Assembly (NCBI GenBank): GCA_036244855.1
Contig: BQKZ01001784.1
Location: 24,193 to 44,643, forward strand
Length of the DNA: 20,451 nt
Direction: 5' to 3'
DNA from: Temnopleurus reevesii
Lineage: Eukaryota > Echinodermata > Echinoidea > Temnopleuroida > Temnopleuridae
Each line of letters begins with the position of its first letter. Position 1 is the first letter of the stretch. The notes below the pieces were generated by a model, which was not told the DNA's origin, ran no database searches, and worked only from the letters and a program-made list of their open reading frames with translations. The translations under genes and the position numbers were made by a program. Of this stretch, positions 11,548 to 18,017 are shown in pieces.

Positions 11548-13473
11548 ATCATTCAAATGTTGAGTATTATTAATTCATGAACGATTTATGTGATTCAAAT
11601 GATATTTTTGTATTTCATTGTCAAGTATTTTCATTTTATGTTCAAATTTTGAAACTTTATTTTCTTTATGAAATGGAAAAAATTAAATAAATTGAATCAA
11701 ATCCCTCCCGCATTCTCTCTTTGTTAGCTTCAACAGCATTTCCTATAGTATCTCTCAAATCGAGACCTCTATAGCAAGTACAGTAAATAATTTCCATAAG
11801 GGCCACATACCCTGTACAATTTGTGTCCAATTCTTGCCTTTTCTTGCACACTAGGATAAATTTATACACTTTGATACTTCTACCCTAGAGATCTTCAAGT
11901 CCAGAATATGAAATTGATGAGGTTCAACATAATGTTTGACAATTATGGGAGATGGAAGAAATCTCATTCTTAATTTTAGTTCGGTAGACCTTGAAAGAAT
12001 AGTACATTTTGTTTGTGCTCATGATATACGCCCTTTTGAAATCACTAATGGGTATCGTATCTTCTAACACTTGAGTGGTTTTGACACCTAAATACCTCTG
12101 TGAGAAGTGCCCTGTTCTATGTGAAATCAGGGAGTACATAGAATAGCTAGAGCATGCTTTCAACTATGTGCAGTGTCTAAACTGTTGGTTCGGGCAATAC
12201 AATCCCTACCTTCAGAAGAAATGAAACACACAAAGGATCAATGAATAACAGGCATTTTTTTTAAACTAAATGTACTATCATATATCTTCCAACCCATAGG
12301 CAACCTTGCCTGGCATGGCAGCAGGGCCTTTGACCGCAGCCATGGTGGATGCCTCAGGACAGTGGACATTGGNCATGCGGACGTAGCACCCAATCACGCA
12401 GGAATAACCTTCGCTGTCTCAAATACATTGGTAAGAATAAATACTTTCTATTATGAAAATTTCTTCATTTTTCACCTCCCCCTCTCTCTCTCTTTATCAT
12501 TCAAATGTTAAGTATTATTATTTCATGAATGATTGATCACATTCAAATGATATTTTTGTATATCATTAGCATGAAAATTTGATCAAGATTGGATAATCCA
12601 TTCAAAAGTTATGAATTTTCAAAGCTTGCAGTTCCTTCATTAATGGGCATCTGTGAATAGGCAACTCTGGCACGATCTGTGATATCATACTGGAGAAGTC
12701 CTCATTAACTTTGTACATTACTCTATCAAAAATGGATCAATATCATATTTCAATTGAGGAATCATCACCATTCTTTCTGGAATGCTTGCAGAATCGATAT
12801 GTCCATATTATTCTTTAATAAAAAAAAAAGTGTAATTTTCTCAACAAAAAGAAGAAAATATGAAATTCTGCATAAAAAGTGAATGGAGAGGTCTCCATGT
12901 TGGAAGCCATTTTGTGACTTTAGGTTGCCAACTCTAGGATCCCATTAGAGGTTTTAATAAAAACTTTGAACATACATAACTTTTGAATGGATCATCTGAC
13001 TTTGCACAAATTTCCCATTTTGATCATTGTATTTTCCTCCGTTTACTGACAGTACATGAATGTTTGGGGGTTGATTCCCAGAGAATAATTTTGCTATGCA
13101 TTTTAGCAGGATGGTAATTTACCTCAAGCCTTTAATAATATGTTCGTAAGAAATCAGAATATACATGATTACCCGACTAGGTAGTCTAAGGATTTTCATT
13201 TACCACTTATGAGGACTCTTCGAGCTCAAAGGACCTTCATTTTTGAAGGCCCTACATTCTGGAATTCAACTCAGTAGTGAAATAAGGTTTTGCCCCTCTC
13301 TCTCTGTTTTTAAAAGAAGATTGAAGAAATCTTTGAATAATTCCTATATTCACGGCTAAAATATCTGTCTTCTCTTATACCCCTCATTAATCCTATCGTG
13401 TAAAATCTCGCTCTCACACAGGTTAACCCAACATCTCGATATACAGCATCCTCCATCTCTTTCCTCACTCCCC

Positions 13474-13504
<31 letters not shown>

Positions 13505-13978
13505 AAAAAAGAGACACGTCTCCTCTGCGTGATCCAGCAAATCATTCATTTACGATAAATCACGATATAATTTATTTCCGTATAATTAAGTCGAATGCCA
13601 ATTCAAGGCTCCTTTGTAATGTTATTCAAATCAGAACTGGCTTAATTGTGATTGTTGTGTCCGCACAGGCCAATACACGGTATACGGATCTGATATCCAT
13701 GACCCACTGTATTCTGCGGAAATAGCTTACAAAGAGTGACACGGCCTCTTCAGATCGACCTAGGTTTTGTCTCTATTGGTCTTCCTTTCATCATCTTTTT
13801 TTTTATATTGCATATTCAAGGTTGTTATTTCTAAATATGTTTTAACCAAAGTATCCCACANGCAGCCATGGTGGATGCCTCAGGACAGTGGACATTGGTC
13901 TTTGTGGTGGCTTCGTTGGTCAAAGTCGGTGGAGCGGTCATCTACTTCAGCCAGAGCTCGGCCAGTCAAGTCCTCTAG
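1961..13978 (+). CDS. SLC17/PHT4-like MFS anion transporter (8 exons, split by assembly)
   Basis: Multi-pass major facilitator superfamily carrier, expected to move organic or inorganic anions with a co-transported cation across a membrane. Exons: 1961-2140, 4313-4426, 6648-6806, 8459-8593, 9363-9570, 10381-10528, 11332-11446, and 12300-12372 completed through a 37-bp overlap by 13862-13978. All introns are GT-AG and all phases agree, giving 403 residues. Visible family marks: a motif-A-like loop GGKAAQKFGGK (63-73) between TM2 and TM3; WSLSTFMTP (about 84-92); SRIILGFAEG with Arg104 and Glu111 in TM4; DERSKSFGY after it; LSWLPTYLQ (about 232-240) in TM7; SNHADVAPNHAGI (333-345) near TM10-11. 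Overall it resembles plant PHT4/ANTR proteins and invertebrate SLC17 members more than vertebrate VGLUTs. The motif-A Asp is absent. Substrate and membrane cannot be decided from sequence alone. No signal peptide is evident, and the N-terminus is very short. Confidence 0.85.
2160..2505. mobile_element. MITE-like element with about 30-bp inverted ends, intron 1
   Basis: Bases 2160-2188 reappear in reverse complement at 2476-2505. They share the ordered blocks GGAGTTT, GATTTCATTCGTCACAG and TCAG, with a two-base mismatch between the first two blocks. The interior repeats TCTGTGA/TCTGTAA words but has no long ORF. No clear target-site duplication is visible. It sits only 20 bp downstream of the exon 1 donor. 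Confidence 0.7.
4264..4309 (+). repeat. (CT)n microsatellite serving as the exon 2 polypyrimidine tract
   Basis: An almost pure CT run leads straight into TTTCTGCAG, the acceptor of exon 2. On its position it is the only polypyrimidine tract available to that acceptor. Confidence 0.85.
4313..4426 (+). CDS. Transporter exon 2 (residues 61-98)
   Basis: Acceptor CTGCAG at 4307-4312 and donor GTAAGT from 4427, phase 0 on both sides. It encodes the end of TM2, the motif-A-like loop GGKAAQKFGGK and TM3 with WSLSTFMTP, all characteristic of SLC17/PHT4 carriers. The Asp usual in MFS motif A is missing here. Confidence 0.85.
4510..4725 (+). repeat. Dispersed repeat, copy A (pair of 10735-10924)
   Basis: Aligns in the same orientation with 10735-10924 in intron 6 through many shared blocks, for example TTCCTTAAACC, TTGATAACAATA, GATTTAGGGTTGTCAAG, GCATACAATTTG and TTAGTAAAC. 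It is non-coding with no recognisable family. Divergence and small indels suggest an old interspersed element. Confidence 0.75.
4963..4996 (+). repeat. Flank block duplicated after the N at 6363
   Basis: These 34 bases occur again, apparently without change, at 6366-6399, directly after the N. The first copy lies 20 bp before the pogo-like element. This is the expected signature of two haplotype contigs being joined. Confidence 0.8.
5016..6362. mobile_element. Pogo/Tigger-like non-autonomous DNA transposon, right end cut by N
   Basis: The left end begins CAGTCAACCTCGCCTAAGTC right after TA (5014-5015). This resembles the termini of pogo/Tigger elements of the Tc1-mariner group, which start CAG and insert at TA. 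Subterminal ATTCGACTT/AAGTCGAA words cluster at both ends (5033-5100 and 6208-6310), and ATCGGGAC occurs at 5042 and again in the right part. The expected right terminus is missing because the sequence stops at the N. The interior has CAT/CAC microsatellite tracts (about 5405-5470) and GC-rich sequence (5690-5940), but no recognisable transposase. Confidence 0.6.
6363..6363. other. Single N: probable contig join
   Basis: Separates the truncated transposon end from a second copy of the sequence that flanks the transposon on its left. Compare the N positions at 12373 and 13861, which behave the same way. Confidence 0.75.
6648..6806 (+). CDS. Transporter exon 3 (residues 99-151)
   Basis: Acceptor TTTCTAG (6641-6647) and donor GTAAGT (from 6807), phase 0 on both sides. 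It encodes TM4 with the conserved SRIILGFAEG segment (Arg104, Glu111), the family-typical DERSKSFGY loop and TM5 (LVALGSLGQTVAAV). It is the parent of the degenerate copies downstream. Confidence 0.87.
6900..7057 (+). pseudogene. Exon 3 relic, copy 2
   Basis: Repeats the exon 3 end from AGATCTAAAT to the donor and about 80 bp of following intron (GGTTTCCTGGACGAGG shared). A two-base loss in the CTGGTTGCTTTAGGC block shifts the frame, and there is no acceptor in front, so it cannot act as an exon. The GTAAGTAAT donor is kept. Confidence 0.85.
7060..7215 (+). pseudogene. Exon 3 relic, copy 3 (near-identical, in frame)
   Basis: Bases 7060-7146 match exon 3 and its donor at 6729-6815 with a single visible difference, which would change Val to Asp (GQT-D-AAV). 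The following intron part is clearly more diverged. It is in frame with an intact GTAAGT but lacks a splice acceptor at its 5' edge. It is therefore a partial exon copy, recently duplicated or homogenised by gene conversion. Confidence 0.85.
7560..7660 (+). pseudogene. Exon 3 relic, copy 4
   Basis: Shows GTAGGCTCTCTGAGACAGACA, corresponding to the GSLGQT region, followed by a conserved TTTGTAAGTTT donor-like site. More decayed than copies 2 and 3. The sequence after the donor (ACAATTGCTTGTCACACCCA) resembles copy 5 more than exon 3, so copies 4 and 5 share a more recent ancestor. Confidence 0.7.
7661..7775 (+). pseudogene. Exon 3 relic, copy 5
   Basis: Reads GAGATATCATTCC, TTGATTACCTAATTGCTTTA and GGCTTGGACAGACAGG, then TTTTGTAAGTAG. 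These match, in order, the DERSKSFGYLVALGSLGQT coding stretch and donor of exon 3. A deletion inside GSL and other changes break the frame. Confidence 0.7.
7868..8055 (+). pseudogene. Exon 4 relic, copy A
   Basis: Starts with TCTTAG|ATCTGTCCATGTCTGGCTTAG, matching the exon 4 acceptor and ICPRLAW start, but the Trp codon region is a stop. Later parts (GATCATG, GTTGCCCCAGCACC, AATGACCC) align with the middle and end of exon 4. It is longer than the other copies because of internal insertions. Confidence 0.7.
8056..8193 (+). pseudogene. Exon 4 relic, copy B (open frame)
   Basis: Follows TCTCTTAG and opens ATCTGTCCATGGCTGAC, giving ICPWLTRSM in the exon 4 phase. The frame stays open to the end of the copy and into copy C. 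Most downstream residues no longer resemble the transporter. Confidence 0.7.
8194..8309 (+). pseudogene. Exon 4 relic, copy C
   Basis: Follows TCTCAG and reads ICPRLAW then FKIFYVL, the best protein-level match to exon 4 (ICPRLAW, MMFYVFG). The frame ends at a stop at 8282-8284. It continues on the exon 4 frame of copy B without interruption. Confidence 0.72.
8310..8458 (+). pseudogene. Exon 4 relic, copy D
   Basis: Follows CTTAG and shows GTCCACGCCTGGCTCG and then TATGTATTTGGAGCGATTGGT, the latter matching real exon 4 very closely. A small deletion after the AG shifts the frame. Its 3' part runs into the polypyrimidine tract of the functional acceptor. Confidence 0.75.
8459..8593 (+). CDS. 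Transporter exon 4 (residues 152-196)
   Basis: Acceptor ATTTTTAG and donor GTGGGT (weaker than the other GTAAGT donors), phase 0 on both sides. It encodes the TM5-TM6 turn ICPRLAW, TM6 (FYVFGAIGLVWVLIWIMFY) and the start of the acidic central loop (KDTPDDDPHML), where the SLC17 family places its large cytosolic loop between the two six-helix halves. Confidence 0.87.
8594..9362 (+). other. Intron 4
   Basis: GT at 8594 to AG at 9361-9362. It contains a run of 13 or so G (about 9030-9042) and no recognisable element or coding signal. Confidence 0.75.
9363..9570 (+). CDS. Transporter exon 5 (residues 197-265 and first base of 266)
   Basis: Acceptor CCTATTTAG and donor GTAAGC, leaving phase 1. 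It encodes the end of the central loop, TM7 with the family-typical LSWLPTYLQ (about 232-240) and the start of TM8 (FTALPYVMNSLVGV). The Trp-Leu-Pro-Thr stretch is one of the strongest SLC17/PHT4 signatures in the gene. Confidence 0.87.
9716..9873. mobile_element. PIF/Harbinger-like MITE, 158 bp, with TAA target duplication
   Basis: Terminal inverted repeats GGGGGTGTTGCTCAAAA at the left and the reverse complement of GGGGGTGTTGTTCAAAA at the right. Direct TAA copies flank it at 9713-9715 and 9874-9876. G-rich ends and a three-base TWA duplication are what PIF/Harbinger elements show. No coding capacity. Confidence 0.75.
10107..10140. other. Hairpin in intron 5
   Basis: ATTTAGGATATGTATT, loop TCAG, AATACATCCTAAAT: a stem of 14 pairs with a two-base bulge. 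It may be a remnant of a palindromic element. No function is implied. Confidence 0.6.
10381..10528 (+). CDS. Transporter exon 6 (end of residue 266 to first two bases of 315)
   Basis: Acceptor TTCTGCAG and donor GTAAGC. It enters in phase 1 and leaves in phase 2, joining exons 5 and 7 exactly. It encodes the end of TM8 and the loop AAGHYADYLISQ, the C-half equivalent of motif A (G-x-x-x-D), then SVRRVM and TM9 (GLLGPALFIFLFSS). Confidence 0.86.
10570..10732. mobile_element. Short MITE-like element, pogo-like ends
   Basis: Starts CAGTCGAACCTG and ends with the reverse complement of CAGTCAAACCTG. Interior repeats of the GACCACCTGTCC/GGACCTGTCCATAG type. Ends resemble those of the larger element at 5016 (CAGTCAACCTCG), suggesting one superfamily. 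The TA flanks are not preserved. Confidence 0.65.
10735..10924 (+). repeat. Dispersed repeat, copy B (pair of 4510-4725)
   Basis: Same-orientation match to intron 2 (blocks TATTCCTTAAACC, TTGATAACAATA, GATTTAGGGTTGTCAAGGA). It begins two bases after the MITE-like element, which copy A lacks. Confidence 0.75.
11332..11446 (+). CDS. Transporter exon 7 (end of residue 315 to 353)
   Basis: Acceptor TTTTTGCAG and donor GTAAGA, leaving phase 0. It encodes TM10 (ISISLGLCGC) and the family-typical SNHADVAPNHAGITFAVSNT segment entering TM11, comparable to the H-x-D-x-A-P-x-x-A-G motif of PHT4 and SLC17 proteins. A second copy of its 3' half is present at 12374-12430. Confidence 0.87.
11447..12299 (+). 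other. Intron 7, first haplotype copy
   Basis: GT at 11447 to AG at 12298-12299. C-run and CT microsatellite at 11515-11547. Its first about 170 bp resemble the sequence after the second exon 7 copy (TATCATTCAAATGTT, TTCAAATGATATTTTTGTAT shared). No coding signal that I trust. Confidence 0.75.
12300..12372 (+). CDS. Transporter exon 8, 5' part (residues 354-377)
   Basis: Acceptor CCCATAG, phase 0. It encodes ATLPGMAAGPLTAAMVDASG and then QWTL of TM11-TM12 before being cut by the N at 12373. Its last 37 bases (12336-12372) recur unchanged at 13862-13898, which shows where the exon really continues. Confidence 0.85.
12373..12373. other. Single N: probable contig join inside exon 8
   Basis: Left side is exon 8. 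Right side restarts in the middle of a second exon 7 copy. This order is impossible for a normal transcript and points to assembly of overlapping haplotype contigs. Confidence 0.8.
12374..12430 (+). pseudogene. Second copy of the exon 7 3' half (probable allele)
   Basis: Matches 11390-11446 with two base differences, both silent (TTT/TTC Phe and ACT/ACA Thr), and ends at a GTAAGA donor. Silent-only change is what an allele or a functional duplicate would show. Listed as a broken copy only because its 5' half is absent here. Confidence 0.8.
12575..13013. mobile_element. MITE-like element with about 50-bp inverted ends
   Basis: Left end has AAATTTGATCAAG followed by ATCCATTCAAAAGTTATG and TTCAAAG. 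The minus strand of 12968-13013 reads AAATTTGTGCAAAG, ATCCATTCAAAAGTTATG and TTCAAAG in the same order. The interior has a second weak inverted pair around GGCAAC. The similarity between the two intron 7 copies ends within about 10 bp of its left end, so it appears to be a haplotype-specific insertion. Confidence 0.7.
13110..13359 (+). pseudogene. LINE reverse-transcriptase ORF2 C-terminal remnant
   Basis: Conceptual translation from 13122 gives PQAFNNMF, NQNIHDYPTR, a stop, SKDFHLPLMRT, QRTFIFEGPTFWNS. After a frameshift it continues SLSVFKRRLKKSLNN and a stop at 13357-13359. The order F-x-x-M-F ... H-x-Y-x-T-R ... F-x-G-P-x-x-W-N-S ... FKRRLKK is the usual tail of Jockey/CR1-type non-LTR retrotransposon polyproteins. 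It is dead: stops, a frameshift and loss of the upstream catalytic region. Confidence 0.75.
13861..13861. other. Single N: probable contig join before exon 8 continuation
   Basis: Joins the truncated second intron 7 to exon 8 coding sequence that repeats 12336-12372. No splice acceptor precedes the coding sequence here. Confidence 0.8.
13862..13978 (+). CDS. Transporter exon 8, 3' part with stop (to residue 403)
   Basis: In phase with the 5' part through the 37-bp overlap. It encodes the TM12 segment LVFVVASLVKVGGAVIYF and a short tail SQSSASQVL, ending TAG at 13976-13978. The very short C-terminal tail lacks the longer cytosolic extensions seen in many SLC17 members. Confidence 0.83.
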   Translation, partial: AAMVDASGQWTLVFVVASLVKVGGAVIYFSQSSASQVL

Positions 13979-14779
13979 ATTGAAGCTGTTTGTTCTGTGT
14001 AACAGGTTTCTTGCCCACATTTTTCCACATGTAACAGTACATTGATAATAATACTAATGCCCCCAAAATTGTTTGCATGCCCTCAAATGCCAGTTTTAAA
14101 GAATAGCGCTGGTCAGTTGGAAAAAAAATCTTTTTGATTATTCATTTTTATTTTTCAAACACAATTGACACAATTCATTAGGAAAATAGACTTGAAGGGG
14201 ATGAAAATTAACATATTTAGATATTAATATTTTATTGTGATTTATCAATTTTTGTGAAAATACAAAAAGTTCCATTTTTAGAGGGTCGGTCGAAACAATA
14301 TGGGAGGGGCTTAAAAGCATGTGTATAGTGATTTATACAAACAATCAAAAACACTGTCTATTACTCGGCTGATATAGTGAAAAAGGAAATATAAAGGCAA
14401 TTGGCAAGATTATCAACTCCCCATGTATGCCTTTACAATGGCTCTAGTACACACTGGAAACTCTCTTCTCCATCATGCTGCAAGAAAATGTAGAATAGAC
14501 AAACTACTTTCTTTTCGTCTGTTGGAGCCATTTTGAAGGTTTATTGAGGATTTTATTTCTGCCACTCTGTCCTTCCTGTACACTTTGTAAACTAGCCACA
14601 CCATGTGAAGGGGCATTTTTCATGTGACAGTATTGTACTGGAGGATTGCTAGTAAAGGGGATTTACCTGACTTTACACTCAAATTTTCTGAAATAGGGGA
14701 TGATTTTCCTTATATCCCGAATTCAAATGAGGGATTTGATTAAAGGTTTTTAAAATGTATCATGATGTAGTAATGTCAT

Positions 14780-14970
14780 AAGAAGGGAAGTGGTTTGGAC
14801 TCTTGCCTTTCAACTAGAAGGTCGGAAGTTAGAATCACACCAATGGCATTAATTTTATTCAGCAAGAAATTCATCCACACTTCTTGATGCACTCAACCCA
14901 GGTTAAAATTAGTACCTTGGAATACTGATGGGGCTACCATGTTGAAATAAAACGTAATAAATAAATAAAA
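14780..14970 (+). mobile_element. tRNA-derived SINE
   Basis: The head reads AGAAGGGAAGTGG, GGACTCTTGCCTTTCAACTA and then GGAAGTTAGAATCAC, which looks like a tRNA-type A box region and a decayed B box (consensus GGTTCGAATCC). A body with AACCCAGGTTAAAATTAGTACC follows, then a simple AATAAATAAATAAA tail. The layout is that of tRNA-derived SINEs common in marine deuterostomes. The family name is not assigned. Confidence 0.65.
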
Positions 14971-16894
14971 TCATCTTCATAGTGGTGCTTTCACCTGCAT
15001 CAATCATTTAGCATTGAAAATAATGATGATGATTTTATTAGAGAATACTTCTTTAATCAAAGGGATGAAAACTTAGAAAAACAACAAATATTTTGTTGTT
15101 CTAGTAAAATGAAATGCAGTTTTACATTCCTTTATGAGCTAGATTGTACAAGTCTTATGGAGATAAATATTTAATTGGTATAATTCCCCATGAAATAAAA
15201 TAAAAAATGGTCAATATAATGGAAATTAACCTTTGAACAGGCAATGAATATTAAGGTCAAGTCAAAAGTTTTACGCGGCATTGTAGGAGTGAGTTGTTGG
15301 CTTTTTCAGAAATAAAAATAGCCTTGCCTTTGTGTACCACCATTGCCAGACACTGAGCAGAAGGGACAAAGGATTTGGGAACAGTTAACAAATTTTTTTC
15401 AAGCATTCACAATAGCTTCATGATAACAATAGAAAGTCCCAGGTGTGACTCTTGCTCAACATTTTCCGGAGAATTGTTTTCATGTAGCTATTGTAAATTC
15501 TTGAACGGCGGTTGTTCACTTTGTCCCAGACCTTTCTCTGCTCTAGTCATGGTGATACTGTTTCTTCAGGAAAATGCACTTTATAAACAATTATGTTGGT
15601 TGGCATGATATCAATGATCTTTTTATTTATTTTAAGCAGAATATGAACACATAAAATTGTCAGAACAACATCATGTGTACACCGCTGATTTAAAGACAGG
15701 AGGGAGAGGGGACCAAACTCAAATCTTGATTCCCCTTTCCTCAGGATTCAAGCTGTATTTCTTACCTAGATAGCCGAGAAATAATATACCTGGAAAGCCA
15801 AATCATGTAGCAATAGTATGAAACAGCAGGTTTACTCCTTTTACTTTTCATGGGAGCAAAAAAAAATTGCAGATGCTGTGTGATTTGCTTCTTTATTCTT
15901 TTAATCTTGTTGGAAATTGCCAAATAGTTTTAATTAAAGCAGTATTAGAACAAAAAAAAAATTATTTGTTCTTTTTTCTTCTTAATGCTTTTGAAAGCAC
16001 TTAGAACACATAAACTTTAATATTGGTGCATCCAAAAATGTTTTTATTGTTGCAGTTCTAATTTGACTGACCATTTTTATTATGTTTGAAGTCTTCTGTT
16101 TTTGACCAAATGTTTGTCTGAATCATCTGCCAATCATTTTTGTGGAATAAGTACTTAGCTTTACATGCCAACCAAAAATTGTATTCCTTTCTTTACCCTC
16201 TTTTACTTCACAATTTTCGCCATTGACAATAAAATTAAATAAAGAATCGTGAATGGTGCCTTGCAGTTCTCATCTCGAACAAGTCCTTGGCGAGACACCC
16301 ATTTCTGGTTACAGACATAATGTACATGCATATGCGGTCCACTTTGCCAGGTTTTATATTGAAAATCACGTTTCTCTTATACTTTATTTCCCATTATCAT
16401 CTATTAATACAATCACAATGGTGTGTTTCTTTGATCAATGCAACATGAAATACCTCTGAATCTGATGATGTTTTTTGGGAAAAAAATCTGAAGTAGAAAG
16501 TTGTCTGTGGTGTACAAAAAGCACATCTCAAGGTCCATTGATTGATTTCAATGTAGTCAAGGTAGACATGATGTGTTCTGATTATTAACTATCATCTATA
16601 GATTCCAATAACTTTTGTAAACTTAAGCGTAATTTGCAAGGATTACGATTTTTGGTTGGCATCTTATGCAGCAGAAAGAATATGCATAGAAATTGATTTT
16701 AATCATTTCTTTATATGAAAATGAAATTTAAACTGTTGAGTGATATAAAGAACTCCTTACTTATTTTTAGTTATGCTATTAAAGCTGTTTTTATTGCTGA
16801 TTGGGACCATTGGTTCTTTTAAGCCCGTATTTATGTAATGCGTACATGTAGGCTGCATGTAAAATGTTTTGTACTATATTAAATAGTTTGATGA

Positions 16895-16900
16895 AATAAA
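16895..16900 (+). terminator. Candidate poly(A) signal of the transporter gene
   Basis: AATAAA followed about 20-40 bp later by a GT-rich stretch (TTGTGTTGGCTTGATTTTG), a usual downstream element. It is the last convincing plus-strand signal before the convergent neighbour. Confidence 0.4.
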
Positions 16901-16944
16901 AGAAAAGTTGCTAAAAACGTAATTGTGTTGGCTTGATTTTGATA

Positions 16945-16950
16945 TTTATT
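16945..16950 (-). terminator. Candidate poly(A) signal of the sulfotransferase gene
   Basis: AATAAA on the minus strand (TTTATT on plus). It would give a 3'UTR of about 1 kb that includes the inverted-repeat element at 17721-17889. A nearer AATAAA (17907-17912) overlaps the stop codon itself and could give a very short 3'UTR instead. Confidence 0.35.
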
Positions 16951-17720
16951 GATACAATAAAATTTCACAGCTTATTGTGAAACAACAAAAAAATAAACAA
17001 AATTATACAAACATTACATGAAAACAAAATAAACAAAAACATAAACGTAAAGTTTTACAGAACAAACTAATCCGTTCCGAAAATTAAAAAAGAAATGTAT
17101 ATGTGTAATATTTCTAAACTGTAGATTGAATTATTATGTAGGTTGCCTCAAAATCAATATGCGATGTGAATTATTAGCCATTGGAAGAATGTAGTCGGTG
17201 TAGGAATAATTTTAAAAAGCAATATTTTGACAAATACGTTTAAAAAATTAACGAGCGTGTAATGCTGGTGCCAACAACTTATGTATATTGACAAAATATT
17301 CTTGTAACAATTTGGTTTGCAAGATTTCACAATTTCAAACTTTAAAAGAGTGATGCATACATGTACAAAGGTGAAATATTGGTTCTTTCCCTCACAAACT
17401 TCAAGAAAATATTGGCATTTTGTCCATGCCGTTTGGTTTTCATTTCTTTACAATTTTACATGCCTCATTGTACAAAACCTGTAAATGGGAACTTTTTTTG
17501 GAGGGGGATACTTTCCAAAAACAAGCATTTCAGATACATTGCACAGTGAAAATAGAATGTTAGTACAGAAAAACGGGTCAAGTATCGGCCAAAATCATCA
17601 AAAATGTAACACACTGCAACGTAACATTGGCATTGCCCTTTTGTATGACTTGGCCTATATTTTAGTTGCAAAAAGTTTGGATGTAATTTAAAATCTAACG
17701 GTATATTTCAGTCAACTAAA
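16951..17720. other. No gene seen (possible sulfotransferase 3'UTR)
   Basis: AT-rich DNA with two overlapping opposite-strand chance ORFs of about 68 codons around 17465-17691. These have no recognisable features. No repeat family identified. Confidence 0.5.
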
Positions 17721-17889
17721 GACCCGGTCAATACAAACACAGCACGTCATCAAGACACGGCATTTACGCGATGTCTGTTCTGTGATTGGCCAATTGTTGA
17801 AAATACTTTGCGCGGAGTAGCTACATGCCAATCACAGAATAGACATCGCCTTAACGAAGTGTCGTTATGCCGTGTGGTGTGACTGGGCC
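17721..17889. mobile_element. Near-palindromic MITE-like element abutting the sulfotransferase stop
   Basis: Left arm begins GACCCGGTCA and holds ACACGGCAT and GCGATGTCTGTTCTGTGATT. The minus strand of the right arm begins GGCCCAGTCACAC and holds CACGGCAT and GCGATGTCTATTCTGTGATT. Arms of about 75 bp face each other across a short loop. Its right edge is 19 bp from the stop codon of the sulfotransferase gene. Confidence 0.75.
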
Positions 17890-17907
17890 TGTACTGTTGT
17901 GATAATT

Positions 17908-18017
17908 TTATTCAAATTCGAACTCCAGGTCAGTGTCTCTCATCTGTTCTTTGTAGACACGGTCAAATTCTTCGTTCTCACTGACAGTGAAGCGATGCTT
18001 CCAGCTAGCAACCACAC
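17908..18017 (-). CDS. Cytosolic sulfotransferase, last exon
   Basis: The acceptor (CTCTACCCAG on the minus strand) is followed by the second and third bases of a Gly codon and 35 residues to a TAA at 17908-17910. The sequence VVASWKHRFTVSENEEFDRV then YKEQM and DLEFEFE is the SULT C-terminus: the PAPS-binding G-x-x-x-x-WK region, followed by an intact KTVE dimerisation motif (KHRFTVSENE, K-x-x-x-T-V-x-x-x-E) and the NE-x-FD-x-x-Y signature. Confidence 0.9.

Larger units (their letters stand above)
12431..13860 (+). other. Intron 7, second haplotype copy
   Basis: Resembles the first intron 7 for its first about 135 bp, then departs at an inverted-repeat element. It also carries a LINE remnant and a C-run/A-run (about 13471-13510). 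It stops at an N just before exon 8 sequence, so its acceptor is not seen. Confidence 0.7.
13979..16915 (+). other. Presumed 3'UTR/flank of the transporter
   Basis: About 2.9 kb of AT-rich DNA with no credible ORF. One SINE lies at 14780-14970. Several AATAAA words occur (for example about 14945-14967, 15186-15200, 16228-16240, 16895-16900), so alternative polyadenylation is possible. That the whole stretch is transcribed is inference. Confidence 0.45.

Noticed and set aside
11924..12163. Minus-strand 79-codon frame in intron 7 that looks slightly protein-like
   Set aside because: No motif recognised, no splice context, no similarity I can name. Left as unexplained intron sequence.
13310..13549. 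79-codon minus-strand frame with Gly run
   Set aside because: Created by the poly-C tract; overlaps the LINE remnant on the other strand.
17465..17691. Overlapping opposite-strand frames of about 68 codons
   Set aside because: Mutually antisense, low complexity, no motif; probably in the 3'UTR.
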